The position numbers were made by a program, and so were the translations under genes. Below the pieces are notes generated by a model. That model did not search any database. It was not told where the DNA came from and saw only the letters and a program-made list of their open reading frames with translations. A DNA stretch of 64,000 nucleotides from Phymatolithon calcareum. Taxonomy: Eukaryota > Rhodophyta > Florideophyceae > Hapalidiales. This document shows, piece after piece, positions 1 to 10,590 of this stretch (the stretch's first letter is position 1; every line of letters starts with the position of its first letter). Where the stretch lies: assembly GCA_977006965.1 (NCBI GenBank), contig OZ345354.1:3410001-3474000 (forward strand). Direction: 5' to 3'.

Positions 1-165
1 GAGAAAATATAATACCTGTAGGCTAAAGGTGTGTGTCCCTGATCAGGAACATGTGTGGACCTCTGATGTAATGTACATCAAGGATGAGTATCCTCAACAG
101 CCCTGCAAGGGCTGTTCTACGCTGAACTAGATGAGCACTACAGTGCACTCGTTGAACCATCTACA

Positions 166-572
166 GTCGAACCCCTCTAACTGAAAACCCGATAGATGAA
201 TAACCTGCAAAACTGCAATCGAGCAGCCTTTCATGACCGAAAAGTGCGTAAAAATATCCAAATTTAAAGGTTGGTTGCGAACCTGAAAAATTAGGCCCTT
301 TATTTTTCGTTAAATTTTGAATGTATTTTTCACATGAGTGGTTTATGATAGATGGCTGATCGTGAGAAAAGAGGGCTGGTTTGTGGCGTGGAGGGTGAGA
401 AAGTACTGTAAATCATATATTCTCAGCCTTCGACAGAAGGACACGTGCCCACATTCTGTAAGTTGACTGTAAAGGGTATGAGTTTTGACTGTATGACAGA
501 CCCCTCCGACCGGAAAACCCCTTCAACAGAAAATGTACCTGTCCCGAAACTTTACAGTTAGAGGGGTTCGAC
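166..572. mobile_element. MITE-like element with 18-bp terminal inverted repeats
   Basis: Positions 166-183 (GTCGAACCCCTCTAACTG) are the exact reverse complement of 555-572. The 407-bp segment has no credible coding frame. A related direct repeat of the terminal motif lies near 503-527. I see no clear target-site duplication, so the family is unknown. Its right end coincides with the point where similarity to the second GTPase locus (from about 63,070) begins, which suggests it inserted upstream of this copy only. The rest of 1-700 shows nothing else recognisable. Confidence 0.5.
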
Positions 573-710
573 GTTTACCACTGATCGTTCTGACCTTATA
601 AACAACCAAAAAAATGTGTCTATTTCGTTGAGATGGGAGCTAGTGGTGGAGACACTCTTACACCACACTATCATATGACATACACTGCATTCAAGAATCT
701 ATATATATTA

Positions 711-716
711 TATAAA
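711..716 (+). promoter_or_regulatory. TATA box candidate upstream of the GTPase gene
   Basis: TATAAA lies in a run of TA dinucleotides about 100 bases before the ATG at 813. The paralogous locus at 63.2 kb lacks this TA-rich stretch, so the promoter role is uncertain. A second TATAAA, shared by both loci, lies at 598-603 and at about 63,095. Confidence 0.3.
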
Positions 717-812
717 GGATTCCGCAGTCGTGGGCAGTCGGGATTGCACCAGCTGTTTCCAGTTTTCAACGAAGGGACTAGCAGGTTAGCAATAGTTACC
801 TGCCTAATAATT

Positions 813-1742
813 ATGAGCAAAGCCACTTCAAGCTCCTTTCCCCACCGTCGAGCCATTGCATTGGTCGGAAACCCGGGCGCTGGGAAAAGCACTCTCCTTA
901 ACGGACTTGCCGGAAGACCTCAATTCAGAAGCGACCCCAGCATAGGTGACGGGCTGACGAAAGTTCTTCAAGCTTGTTCGGTGAGAAACTTGACGCTGTA
1001 CGACACCCTCGGCCTCTGTGATCCCGCGAGAATCAAGCAAGCAGGCAAAAAACTGGACAAGTTACTCGCCGAAAATGTCTCGATAAAAATTGCGTTCGTT
1101 GTCACTTTGGATGAAGGCCGAGTGAGATATACCGACTCTTACACCATTAAGCTCGTACTCGATGCTATCTCCGTGGATACCAACGACCGGTTTGGGGTGA
1201 TAATCAACAAGATGGGAGACCATGTTAAAGCCATATTGCGAGACGACCCGGAAAAGGAATGTATAGCCCGTAAATTGCTCACGGGTGATCGGAAAACAAG
1301 CCACTGGTGCTACGTGCCGATGGAGGATTCTCTTGTCGGGGCAAAAGATCGATGTCACACGACGGTGGCACTGAGCCTCTTACTCCTTGGTCTTCCTGTT
1401 ACAAAGCCGTTGTACACTGTGGTTTCCAGTGTTGAAACGCAGAACTTGGAGAAGCTTCTGGAGGCTGAGCAGGTTCGAGCCAGAGAAGTCGAAAATGCCA
1501 AGGAAGAAGAATTTAGGGAAATGATGGCAGAGTATGAGCTACAAAAGCTGGCTGATGAAAAGCGAATCAGTGCATTGGAAAAAGAGCTGCGTGAGCAGCG
1601 GTCGAAGAATGTAAAGGGATCAAAGGAAGTGAAGAGTGAAGAGAGCGTGGCACGCGATCTTGTTATCTCCAGTAGATCCATTGAAGATGGTAGACAAACA
1701 GAAGATGGTGCGGACGGGGTGTGGTCAATTGAAGAGCGATAG
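813..1742 (+). pseudogene. GTPase-coiled coil-Sel1 gene, 5' part, cut by a Ty3/gypsy insertion
   Basis: This encodes a P-loop GTPase (AIG1/MMR_HSR1-like superfamily). The Walker A motif GNPGAGKST lies about 30 residues in, the Switch II motif is DTLGL where the paralogue at the right edge has DTPGL, and an NKMGD motif sits near the G4 position. A Glu/Lys-rich coiled coil follows (about residues 210-275). The frame opens at 633, but the paralogue is out of frame before the second ATG, so I take 813 as the start. True gene sequence ends at 1719. The last seven codons and the stop lie in the LTR of the retrotransposon. The reading frame resumes at 6951, after the element, with Sel1-like repeats. 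The Pro-to-Leu change in DxxG suggests damage before or after the insertion. The role is unknown; signalling or defence is only a guess. Confidence 0.8.
1715..1719. repeat. Target-site duplication, left copy
   Basis: CGGGG directly precedes the left LTR and recurs at 6946-6950 directly after the right LTR. A perfect 5-bp duplication is the usual integrase footprint of Ty3/gypsy elements. Confidence 0.9.
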
Positions 1743-1954
1743 CTTTTATTCTAGCGGAAGCGAACAAGGTTCCGGCTTAAGTAGGGTGGAATCGAGCAGT
1801 CTCTAATGTTCCTGAGGTGGCGCCGACTAACAGTACAGTAATCGGTACGTTGAGTTCTAGTCGGTGTCGGCGAATAAGCCCGTTGGTTCTCTGATACTGT
1901 CGTCCCCAATGCGATGCTGATAGTATCGTTCCAGAGATTGGAAGTGTCGTTACA
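1720..1954 (-). repeat. Long terminal repeat (3' LTR of the minus-strand element)
   Basis: 235 bp beginning TGTGG and ending TTACA (TG...CA ends). It aligns without gaps to 6711-6945 with six mismatches by eye, about 97% identity. Confidence 0.92.
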
Positions 1955-1965
1955 CTCCCCTTTCT
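1955..1965 (-). other. Polypurine tract of the Ty3/gypsy element
   Basis: On the minus strand AGAAAGGGGAG abuts the TGTAAC start of the 3' LTR. This is the expected position and composition for the plus-strand primer. Confidence 0.75.
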
Positions 1966-2719
1966 AAGAGAGACCCAATAGGGACTTTGCCTTTTTCACA
2001 AGAGCCTTTTTCATCGTTTTTCGTTCCAGCAATTTCTTCAGCATTCCTGGAATATCTTCGAAGACGGTCTTGAGAGGCTCCAGAGTGTCTTCTTGATTCG
2101 ATAATCCTTTCCAGCGGACACAAACAAACAGTCCATCTTTCGTGTTTTCGAGACCCATGAGGCGGGCGATCGGCATTCCAGTTTCCGAAGAAATCACATG
2201 AGGTAGAATTGCAGCTGTGTCGAAAGAGGAATCGGAGTAAAAACGCAATCGGCATGCATGAATGTCCTCTCGTAAACCATTTCGTAGATCATCCACACAG
2301 TACACAAAATCCGATTTGGCCTTAATGATGCGACGCGGACCCCTCCACCGAAGAGCCAGTTTTTCACCTTTGAAGAAACTTTCGCGTGCTACCAAAACAA
2401 AGTCTCCCTCTGTGAACCGCGCTAGCTCACCTCGGGATGCAGATTCGCGAGCACGTCGTCGGTTTCGGTCGAGCGTCACTTGAACTAGAGGATGAATTTC
2501 GGAAATTATGGTCTGAAGCTTAGACATGTTGTTATATATCTCCGACTTGGCAATTTTGAGAGTTACAATCTTGCCCGTCGATGCCCGGCGAAACGTTTGT
2601 ACGGGGTCAGAGGGATTCAGCCCGGTGAAGATCTGCACAGGAGACACATTTCCGCGCTGTAGAGATGGAGCGTTATTAAGGGCGCTTTTGCAGCATTGGC
2701 ACGAGGTCAGGCCACTCAC
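1964..2719 (-). pseudogene. Integrase C-terminus and chromodomain (Ty3/gypsy)
   Basis: This is the end of pol in a shifted frame. It holds the integrase C-terminal region with a GPY/F-like RWRGPRRI stretch, then a chromodomain of about 55 residues (METGMPIAR-type start, VRWKGLSNQEDTLEPL core) and a Lys-rich tail. Chromodomains in such elements are thought to steer integration to particular chromatin. The upstream integrase core is in another frame. Dropping one A in the run near 2690 would join them, so this is a one-base frameshift, and there is no sign of a separate gene. Confidence 0.85.
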
Positions 2720-4880
2720 TTGGTTGCATCTTTAACTCGGATATCGTCGCACGAAAGATCCGAAGCATTTCTTTGCCAACGCGCTCAATCCCACCATTAG
2801 ACCAAGGCGTGTACGGCAGTGTGAAGTGGTGTGGTGAGCGCAAGCCACGGGAGAGAAGCCGGATCGTTTCGTTCTTGAAATGAGAACCACCATCAGACAT
2901 CAGTCCCTTAGGGATGGTAAACGTTGTTGCCCATTCGAGGAGTGCGCTTGATGAGTTCTCCGCGTTCGCGTTCTCGAACGAAAACAGCCATAGGTAAGAC
3001 GAAAAGTCATCACGGATCATCAGTATGTACTTGAGGCCTGAGGTGCTCGGCGCCATTTCCAAAAAATCGAATTGGATTAGGTCATTCGGCTTGGTCCCGT
3101 GTAGAGAAGGACCAAAGGGGCGAGGTTCACGGACAGCACTTGTAGTCGAAAGGCAATGGATGCACTTGCGTACAAACGTTTGCACATCTATAGCCATAGA
3201 GTTCCAAAAGTAATGACGGCGGATGATGTTCGCGGTTGCCTTCTGCCCTCGATGACCGCCCGGTCCGGTATGGGCAATGATACAAATGCGAAGCTGTAAG
3301 CCCGAACTCTCTTGCGGTATCCAGACGGGTCCCTTCTCTTCACACCATAGACCTGAAAGGGTAATCAAGTCTTTAGGACGAGAGGCGGCGAAGTTTGATT
3401 GGGAGCGCACGATCTCATCATGATAGGGCCAATCGAATTCATCGTCGCTAGATGAGACGAGAGGAGGTATGTGAATGAGCCGCCGGAGTGTAGGTGGTGC
3501 TGACGACCTGCCCAACAAATCAGCCCAGACATTGTCGTGTCCACGAATGTGGTGAACGACATAATTGTACATTGACATTCGTACCGCCCACCGCAAAACT
3601 TTGCGCACAGATCCCAGAGCTAGGTCCGGAATCAACGAAAGCGGATCGAATATGAAGATAATGTTGTTATGGTGCGTGAATAGATCAAATCCTTCCGGTC
3701 TCGCCAATAACCAGTGCATGCGTATGCACGCTGCTAGGATTGCGTACGCCTCTTTCTCCAGTATGGACCAGCCGAGCTCTGTCTTGTTGAATCGGCCGGA
3801 GAGAAATGCCAGGGGCTCATGATGTTTCTTATCGTGCGAAAGATCAACATCTGCCTGTGGTATCTGCGTGATGATTGCACACCAAATTTCTTCACTTGCG
3901 TCAGTATAGACACATAGTCGTTTAGACCGATCTCGATGAGTGAGCATGACTTGGTTTGCTAAAGCGGTACGACAGTCCAGAAAAGATGCCTGTTCCGTTG
4001 CTGACCAACCGAGGGACTGCATGGAAACTCTTCCTGCCGCCGCACGTGTCCGTTTTCCTGCTTTATCGTATACACGCTCGAGAAAATCGATCAGTGGCTT
4101 GATGAGGACGGAAAAATTAGGAATCGTTGTGCGAATCCACTGCAAAGCGCAGCAGAATTGTTGCAAATGGGCACCCGTCGTTGGCGGCTCCATGTTGAGT
4201 AACGCTTGAAGGTTTCGGGCATCGAACTTGATACCTGAAGGTGATGTAACCCTACCGCACCAGCGTATGCGAGTAGAATGAAGGATACATTTCCGAGGGT
4301 CCAGACGAATGCGGCGTCGCCTGCACAACGAAAAGAAAGTTTCAATTACATCCATAAGTTTTGTGACACTGGTTTCATATGCCAGCAAGTCATCTAGCCA
4401 TATTAAAATGGCTCTCATGAGATTATTTTCATCCAATAGAGTGGTGAGACATGCCTGCAAGTGTGTTACGGCATTCGTTGTCCCATGCATGACTCTCGTT
4501 GGGGTGAATACACCATCAGGTGTGATGAATGATTGGAGTTCTTGACTGTTAGCATGTAATGGAAGTTGCCAATATGCATTGGACAAGTCGAAATTCGCGT
4601 AACATTGCGCCCCAGCAAGCTTTCGTAGTTCATTTTCCAATAATGGCATAGGGTATGTGTGCTTGATTGTGAACTTGTTCACTGCTCTAAGGTCGGCAGT
4701 AAAACGGAACATCTGTGGACCGGGTTTGGGTACACACAGTGGAGCAGATACCCATTTGGCCTTAGGGTTAGGATATGCCATATTTTTCGATACCAGTCGA
4801 GACGAAAAATCGTGGAGAAACTCCTTCTGTGGCTGACTGTAGTTACGCAATCTCACTTTCACAGGACGAGCGTCCGGTGT
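2676..4880 (-). pseudogene. Pol: reverse transcriptase, RNase H, integrase core (Ty3/gypsy)
   Basis: An open frame of about 730 codons. The RT shows the palm region with LDDLL in the YxDD position; LDD instead of FxDD/YxDD is unusual. RNase H has YTDAS with a downstream LEKEAYAI. The integrase has a zinc-binding HHCC (H-x3-H ... CIHC), then catalytic D (QFDFLEM), D (MSDGGSHF) and E (GGIERVGKE). It is in the same frame as gag-pro and is separated from it by one TAG at 4881-4883. It ends by frameshift before the integrase C-terminus. Confidence 0.92.
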
Positions 4881-6569
4881 CTATTCGATCTTCAAATGCT
4901 GAATGTCTGCTGCACTTCCGGATGATAGACCAGTTCTGAAAATATCCAAATGTTCGTACACGATGGTCTTCATACGCGAGAAGCGCTTGTCGGGGAACCC
5001 ATTGTTTTTTGCTTCTTCCACCATTTTTGAAACAGCAACGACAATAGTTTCATGTTGATCGTTATCGACAGGATCCAAAAGTGACGGGTTCGGAAGTGTG
5101 TCATCGTCAGCGAGGACGAAGTAATTTGCACGAGGCCTGTTTGGGTCTGGGCTGTTTTCCTTATGGATGGTAGGTATGGGTTCTCCTTCAACCAGTAGCT
5201 CAGGACGAGCAGTCATAACTCTGCTAACGTATCCACCGCCATCTGGGATAGTTGGATTCCCAGGTTCGGAGCAATCGACGCCATCAAGCATTGCGCGATT
5301 TTTTTCGAGAAGAGTCTTGGTATCAATCTTCAAATGTCTTAATACAGGAAGGCCAATGAGTAGAGGCTCCTTAGTAAGCAAATAGTCAGCGACAAGATAG
5401 GTGATATTGCTCATGGACAGCTTCCCGGACGAAAGCTTAAAAACAGTTTGGGGAACGACCCACTGTCTGGAAAAAGTAGATTCATTGCTGGCACCATCCT
5501 TAGTAAGTGCAACGTTGAGTTTGACAGGAGTATCCATCTTTCGGAAACGACCAATATCGAGTAGTACAGCTTTTTCGGCAATGCTCGGGCATGCGAGACT
5601 GTCATCTGATCCATCGTCACAACGAGCGGTGATCTCAATGCTACTGTTTCCATCTGCAATTTCTGCCGACACAGAGGGTTGAGATTCAAAAAGACAATCC
5701 ACACTCTTATCCGTAATGCGGTTGGTTGATCCAGACGTGTGTTTGGACTTCGTTTCCTTGTCCTTTTTTGCACCTTGGGAGTCAAGCTTTTTCGAACGAG
5801 TAGATTCTGAAGGTGTTTTGCGCAGATCTTCTTTCAACTTAATTTTCTGCTCCTCCGTGGCATCATCACAGTCATTAATGTAGTGACGCTTCTTCTTCTT
5901 TTTGCATTTCGGGAGTGGACACAAGGGTAATTTCCGATCCTGTGCAGGTTTCGTGGACTTGCTGTCAGACTGTGTGCCATTATCGTTGGAAGATTGGGAT
6001 GAACTTCCATTTTTCTTTCGGCCTCCACTTTGCACTACCTGGTAGCATTCGGCAAGGTGCACAGAGTGTTTCATGAAGCCTTTAAAATCCTTTCGAAGGT
6101 CCATGTGTGCGAAATCCAAATCGTCATTTAGTCGATTCTGGAGAGAGTACGGACGGATGGCCGATAGAACGTGATATACAGCAACCTTTTGAGCAGACTT
6201 TAGAATCCATGAAAGCCCATGTTTTCGTAAGATTGTGTTATAATCGCAGAATAAAGAGGTCAAAGCCAAGGTCGATCAGAGAAGTTGTGTATTCAGCATC
6301 GACGCAAAATTTTAAATTGATTGGGCGAACTGGTTCAACGGTTGACGAAGAGCCAAGTTGAGCTGCCCTTGCACTGAGTTCAGCACAATAGACGTCATAT
6401 GCTCTCAAAAATATCAGAACGCTCTGAGCATCGAACTTGAGCAGTTTGGATTGTCGACGGACGTAGTGAGAGGGTTTTGACGAATGGTGATACCATCACG
6501 AGACGGAGTACTGGTTGCACTAGTCGGAGGTAGTCTCGTAGGTAGATCGATTTTTTCCTTCGTCTCCAT
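4881..6569 (-). pseudogene. Gag and protease region (Ty3/gypsy)
   Basis: The likely start is the ATG at 6569-6567 (METKEKIDL), followed by a capsid-like segment that changes frame near 6470 and again near 6270. A long frame then runs from about 6270 to the TAG at 4881. It contains a variant zinc knuckle C-x4-C-x6-H-x4-C (CPLPKCKKKKKRHYINDC) and, further on, a protease-like stretch with LLIGLPVLRHLKID. The canonical catalytic D-[ST]-G is not visible; LLDIG is the nearest match. Gag packages the RNA and the protease cuts the polyprotein. The frameshifts make this copy defective. Confidence 0.75.
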
Positions 6570-6710
6570 GCTTGGAGACAGCTCAGGAAGAACGGTTGAG
6601 TTGTTTTGGGCTTGCCGGCTTTCACAATCGTTGGTTTCTCGACCGTGTTAGAAAGCCCGGGTTTGACCGCTTCAATTCAGACTTTAGCTGTCTGAGGCGT
6701 GAGTGATCAC

Positions 6711-6945
6711 TGTGGTCAATTGAAGAGCGATAGCTTTTATTCTAGCGGAAGCGAACAAGGTTCCGGCTTAAGTAGGGTGGAATCGAGCAGTCTCTAATGT
6801 TCCTGAGGTGGTGCCGACTAACAGTACAGTAATCGGTACGTTGAGTGCTAGTCGGTGTCGGCGAATAAGCCCGTTGGTTCTCTGATACTGTCGTTCCCAA
6901 TGCGATGCTGATAGTATAGTTCCAGAGATTGGATTTGTCGTTACA
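6711..6945 (-). repeat. Long terminal repeat (5' LTR of the minus-strand element)
   Basis: Partner of 1720-1954: 235 bp, six mismatches, no gaps. The low divergence indicates a fairly recent insertion compared with most other elements here. Confidence 0.92.
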
Positions 6946-6950
6946 CGGGG
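6946..6950. repeat. Target-site duplication, right copy
   Basis: CGGGG, identical to 1715-1719. Removing the element and one copy restores the reading frame across the junction. Confidence 0.9.
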
Positions 6951-7404
6951 TACCAGCAGATCCAGTTCGTGCGGTTAATTGGTACAAACGGGCCTTCGAA
7001 GAAGGTGGCGATGTGAGAGCAATGCGCGGCCTCGCAGAGTTGCTAAAAGATGGCGCGGACAGGGCACCAGCAGATCCAGTTTTGCGCAGTTGATCTTTAC
7101 AACCGGGCCATTGAAGGTGGCGATGTGAGAGCAATGAACAGTCTCGCACTTTTGCTAACAGATGGCGCGAACGAGGTACCAGCAGATGCAGTTTGCTCAG
7201 TTGATCTTTACAACCGGGCCATCGAAGAAGGTGGCTCTGTGAAAGCAATGTTTACCTCGCAAATTTGCTTCGACGTGGCGGAGACGGGGTACCAAAGAAC
7301 CTGGTTCGCGCAGCTCACTTGTAAAACCGGGCTGTTGCAGAAGGTAGCGATGTGGGTGCGTTGCAGGCGTGGGCTATGTCTCAACTTTGGATACATAGGT
7401 AGAA
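6951..7404 (+). pseudogene. Sel1-like repeat region, 3' part of the interrupted GTPase gene
   Basis: Read in the frame that leaves the GTPase half at 1719, this gives Sel1-like repeats of about 36 residues. Recurring features are VPADPVRAVNWYKRA, EEGGDVRAM and LLKDGAD. Sel1 repeats form superhelical protein-binding scaffolds. Damage: a T4 run near 7080-7083 where the sister repeat has T3 (frameshift to TGA), then another shift near 7250, after which repeat-like sequence (GGDGVPKNLVRAA) continues into a TAA. About four repeats can be traced, all decaying. An open frame at 7050-7418 covers only the middle ones. Confidence 0.75.
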
Positions 7405-8100
7405 GCATAAGGGTGTAGTTTTCTACTTTTCCTCTGTGATATGAACAATCCTCAATGGGGCACAAAGTACCACCTTGTGTGAACCGGAAGATAATTTCTG
7501 TGAAAATTTCTCAAGTCACTCTAGAGACGAACGCTGCAGAAAACCAGGCCTCTGCATACCTCAAGATTTTGGACTCTCTTCTTCGGCAAATGTTTCCTCG
7601 GGCTACGCTCGTCGGCACTCTCCCAGATTTGATTTAAGATGCCCATGCGCGCTCGCATTCGACTTCGAGTTTCACCACGCCGTCCCACCTTGCTCTCTTG
7701 AAATCTTGCTAAAGTTCTGTACAGAAGTGAGGGGTAAAAAAACCTATGTCAAAGTTGTCGTCTTTTAACGTTCTATGGTTTGGTTTCGCTTCTTTCCTTC
7801 GGACGGCACTGTCGCATGGTAGATGTCGGGCGTCTCCAGGCACATCAACCAGGAGACTCTTTGACGTTTTAAAAGTTGTGTGAGATGAGACGCAACTCTT
7901 TCCTAGCGTTTTCGGATAGCTTATTGCTTATAACAGTTAGTCCCTTCGTTCAATAGAGGTGTGAGACTGGATGAAAGTATAAAAAATGCCGAAAAGCTAT
8001 TCGTGCATGTAGACCACTGGCCAAAGGGATTGCCCCCTGATCGGGAAGGACATGTGTGAAGGGACTATTGGGGACTTATGAAGGATATCATCACATTTTG
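7405..8100. other. Non-coding stretch
   Basis: No supported gene, repeat or RNA. The short open frames at 7455-7768 overlap each other and lack recognisable motifs. Confidence 0.5.
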
Positions 8101-8419
8101 CTTCTCGAGCTCATAAAATTTGCAACCTGTATCGTACCGGCACATCTCGGCCCTCCAGCGCGCCACCGTTCATCACATCGGAGCACTGCCTCTGTCTGTT
8201 GTGGCTCTCAAACAGCCTCTCCGAGCATTTCTATCAAACAACTACACCAATTTGCCACATCAATCCCGCGCTTCCTCCATCCATCAGTCTCGCCTCATCT
8301 CCACCTCACCAACCCATCGTCGTTGTCCGTCAACGCACGTAACCTCCGTCAGCAATGCCGTTCATCCTTGCAACGATCTCCACATTCGTCCCCTCCCAAC
8401 CCCTCCTCACCCGTCTTTC

Positions 8420-9000
8420 CCATGCCCCTCCACAGCGAAACGTATACTCCTCGCTCTCCGGGACATTGGCGTCACAGCTAAAGGACTGACGACAACAAAA
8501 TGCGTATCCATATATAAGGCCCTGATCCAATGCCGATGGGAATACGCACTGCACCTGACGCCGTGGTCGAAGTCCATTCAAGCGCATGTGGATCAAGTAA
8601 AAGGACTGATCTACTCTCTAATATTTGGCCATTTTGCTCAGCGGAATAATGATCGAATGCGAACGCTATGCAGAACCACACCACCAGAGCTGAGGCGCAA
8701 GATATTAGGAGAGCACTTTGCGTTGCGACTCCTGCTTGCAAAACGGAACCTGGAGAGAAGCAAGAACTACGAGGGAAAGGATGAGGACCTAGCACAGGCA
8801 CAGAGGGATATTCGATAGCTCGAAGAGCACAAACTGTTGAACGTCCCAGCTAAGAGGGCCGTGGAAGGAAAGGTCAGACACAAGAATGAAAAACTGCGAA
8901 CCTCTTGCGCATGGAGCGAGACGGAGAAGGCCAAAAAACGCAAAATCGCCGTGGATATGAACGAGAATCCAAACCCGTAGTATAAATTAAGTCGAGGAAA
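8420..9000 (+). pseudogene. LINE-type ORF2 C-terminal tail (probable)
   Basis: One frame, interrupted by a TAG at 8816-8818, reads a helical, basic, Arg/Leu-rich sequence. It contains WEYALHLTPWSKSIQAHVDQ, a RMRTLCRTTPPELRRKILGE stretch and a Lys/Arg-rich end before about 8980. This looks like the region downstream of the reverse transcriptase in some non-LTR retrotransposons, which often carry R-LR-L-x-PLxLRR patterns. No RT catalytic motif is present, so it would be a 5'-truncated copy. The assignment is by impression only. Confidence 0.4.
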
Positions 9001-9445
9001 CACAGACTTTGGACAGTTTAATGGTTTTTCGGCCGCTTCCCTCCGCGAAACCCGTCGGCATATATCGAAAGCTACGACGAACTAGCAGCGATGCTGTTCG
9101 AAACCCTCCAAGGCAACGTAACGCAACCCAAGATGAATGAGGGAACAGAAGAGGAAGTGAAACAAGCGAAGGACAAACTAATGGTGCGAGAAAGTCAGAT
9201 GAACGAGGAGATGATGGTGTGATGATGGAGGCGATATGCTGTAGTCTTCCCTGGAAGGGTTGCAGCTTAATGCGAAGCTGCTCTGGTGTCGGCGTGCGCC
9301 GGCGTTGAGGGCTTCTAAAATAAAAAACGTACAATTCCCACCCCCCCATGCCCCTCCACGCCGCCTGCGCGTGCGCCCAACCCACCTCCTCCACCCACGA
9401 CCGCTGCCCGCGCGTCTCATGGCGCTCCCGAACTCTGCGGCTCTT

Positions 9446-10590
9446 CTAAGACGCGTAGTGGATGATGCTTGCGTTATTGAAACGATCGCAGAGGAGCACA
9501 ACGACTCTGAGCTGGGATGTGAGGTCTGAATTGTTCGCAAAAGATGCATCAGTGTATCTACAGATCTTGACGGACGCAAGGTCGAGCTGAGGAAACTTTA
9601 GTCCTCGGGGAACACTCTGAAGGAACAGAATGGCTGCGTTAAGGAGTTTGGAGTCGCTCTGGTTCGTCTCAGATGATCGCACTTGAGCCAGGATTGCATT
9701 AACAAACGCTACTTCTGGCCTGGTGGAGGTTGCCGCGTATGAAAGCTGACCGCGGAGGTGTGTAAAGTCTTCTGGGAAGAAGTTAGAAGATCGCTGGTGA
9801 TGAGAGATGCGATATAAGTGCACTGCTCTAGCTCAAGCAGATTGTGGTGACCTTTGCACTTCTTTAAAAGACATCCAGAGAATTTAAAAGGGAGATAGTC
9901 TTCCTCGGTCTTTCACATCAAAACGCGCGGCCTCTGTTTCTTCCAGCTGTGCAAAGAGCTGATTTCCAGTGCCGAAGGTCTCTTCGACGAGTGTGCCTAC
10001 GATGGCATCAAGCTCTCCGTCTCTTCGCTTGAAGAAGAGACACGAATCCATTGCCGACTGAAACATACCAAGCGATTCCATATGGTATCGAATGAAAGTT
10101 TGCCACCAAATACTGGAAGCTTCTGTTAGTCCATAGAGAGGCTTCAAAGCCTTAAACAACGAATTGATAGGCTCCCCGAGGAGGGACAGAAGGGGAGGTT
10201 TTGAGGGGACTGAATGTAACACTGCCGGTCAAGTGCGTCCTCTGATTTAACGAACGCTTGCCTGGTCCAAATTTTAATCCCTTTGACCTGGCTGAAAGCT
10301 CAGATGATACGTACTGAAGTGTTAAGAATAGTGGGGGCTTCATTAACTACTCTAGACTTAAGTAGATCCCTATGTCCTTGGATAAATAGCCTCGAATTGT
10401 AGTTAGGCGTATTTTTCTCGTCAAAATTGATGGTGTGAATGACGCGAGACTTGAGGATTGTCGCATCTGACGGATCTGCAGACCTGGGGACAACAACATA
10501 TATCCCTCTCTCAACCAGTCCCTTCACTTTCGCTAAGACTGGTTCATGGAAGCGTGGATCAGAGGGATCTGTTACGAGAACATGGTTCAC
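9446..10590 (-). pseudogene. Copia reverse transcriptase and RNase H
   Basis: The N-terminal RT part is 10,590-10,300 (GIYVVVP, ILKSRVIHTI, SRLFIQGHRD, VVNEAPT). The palm is 10,222-9,884, with LKPLYGL and LVEETFGTG where active copies have YVDD. RNase H is 9,823-9,446 with LRGQLSYAATSTRPEVAF and YTDASFANN. The replacement of the DD pair by EE shows loss of polymerase activity. Frames shift between the three parts. Confidence 0.85.

Larger units (their letters stand above)
1720..6945 (-). mobile_element. Ty3/gypsy LTR retrotransposon with chromodomain
   Basis: A 5,226-bp element on the minus strand: LTR, gag with zinc knuckle, protease-like region, reverse transcriptase, RNase H, integrase (HHCC, D-D-E, GPY-like motif), chromodomain, polypurine tract, LTR. 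The order RT-RNaseH-integrase is diagnostic of Ty3/gypsy, and the C-terminal chromodomain points to the chromovirus branch. It is flanked by CGGGG duplications and sits in the same DNA direction as none of the host exons (antisense to the GTPase gene). It cannot be autonomous as it stands: gag has frameshifts, a TAG separates gag-pro from pol, and there is a frameshift near the integrase C-terminus. No tRNA-matching primer site beginning TGG is visible next to the 5' LTR; the sequence there is GTGATCACTCACGCC. Confidence 0.93.

Noticed and set aside
633-812. N-terminal extension of the GTPase frame starting MGASGG
   Set aside because: The same DNA at 63,131-63,302 is out of frame with the GTPase and has a stop. 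Frame conservation starts only at 813/63,303.
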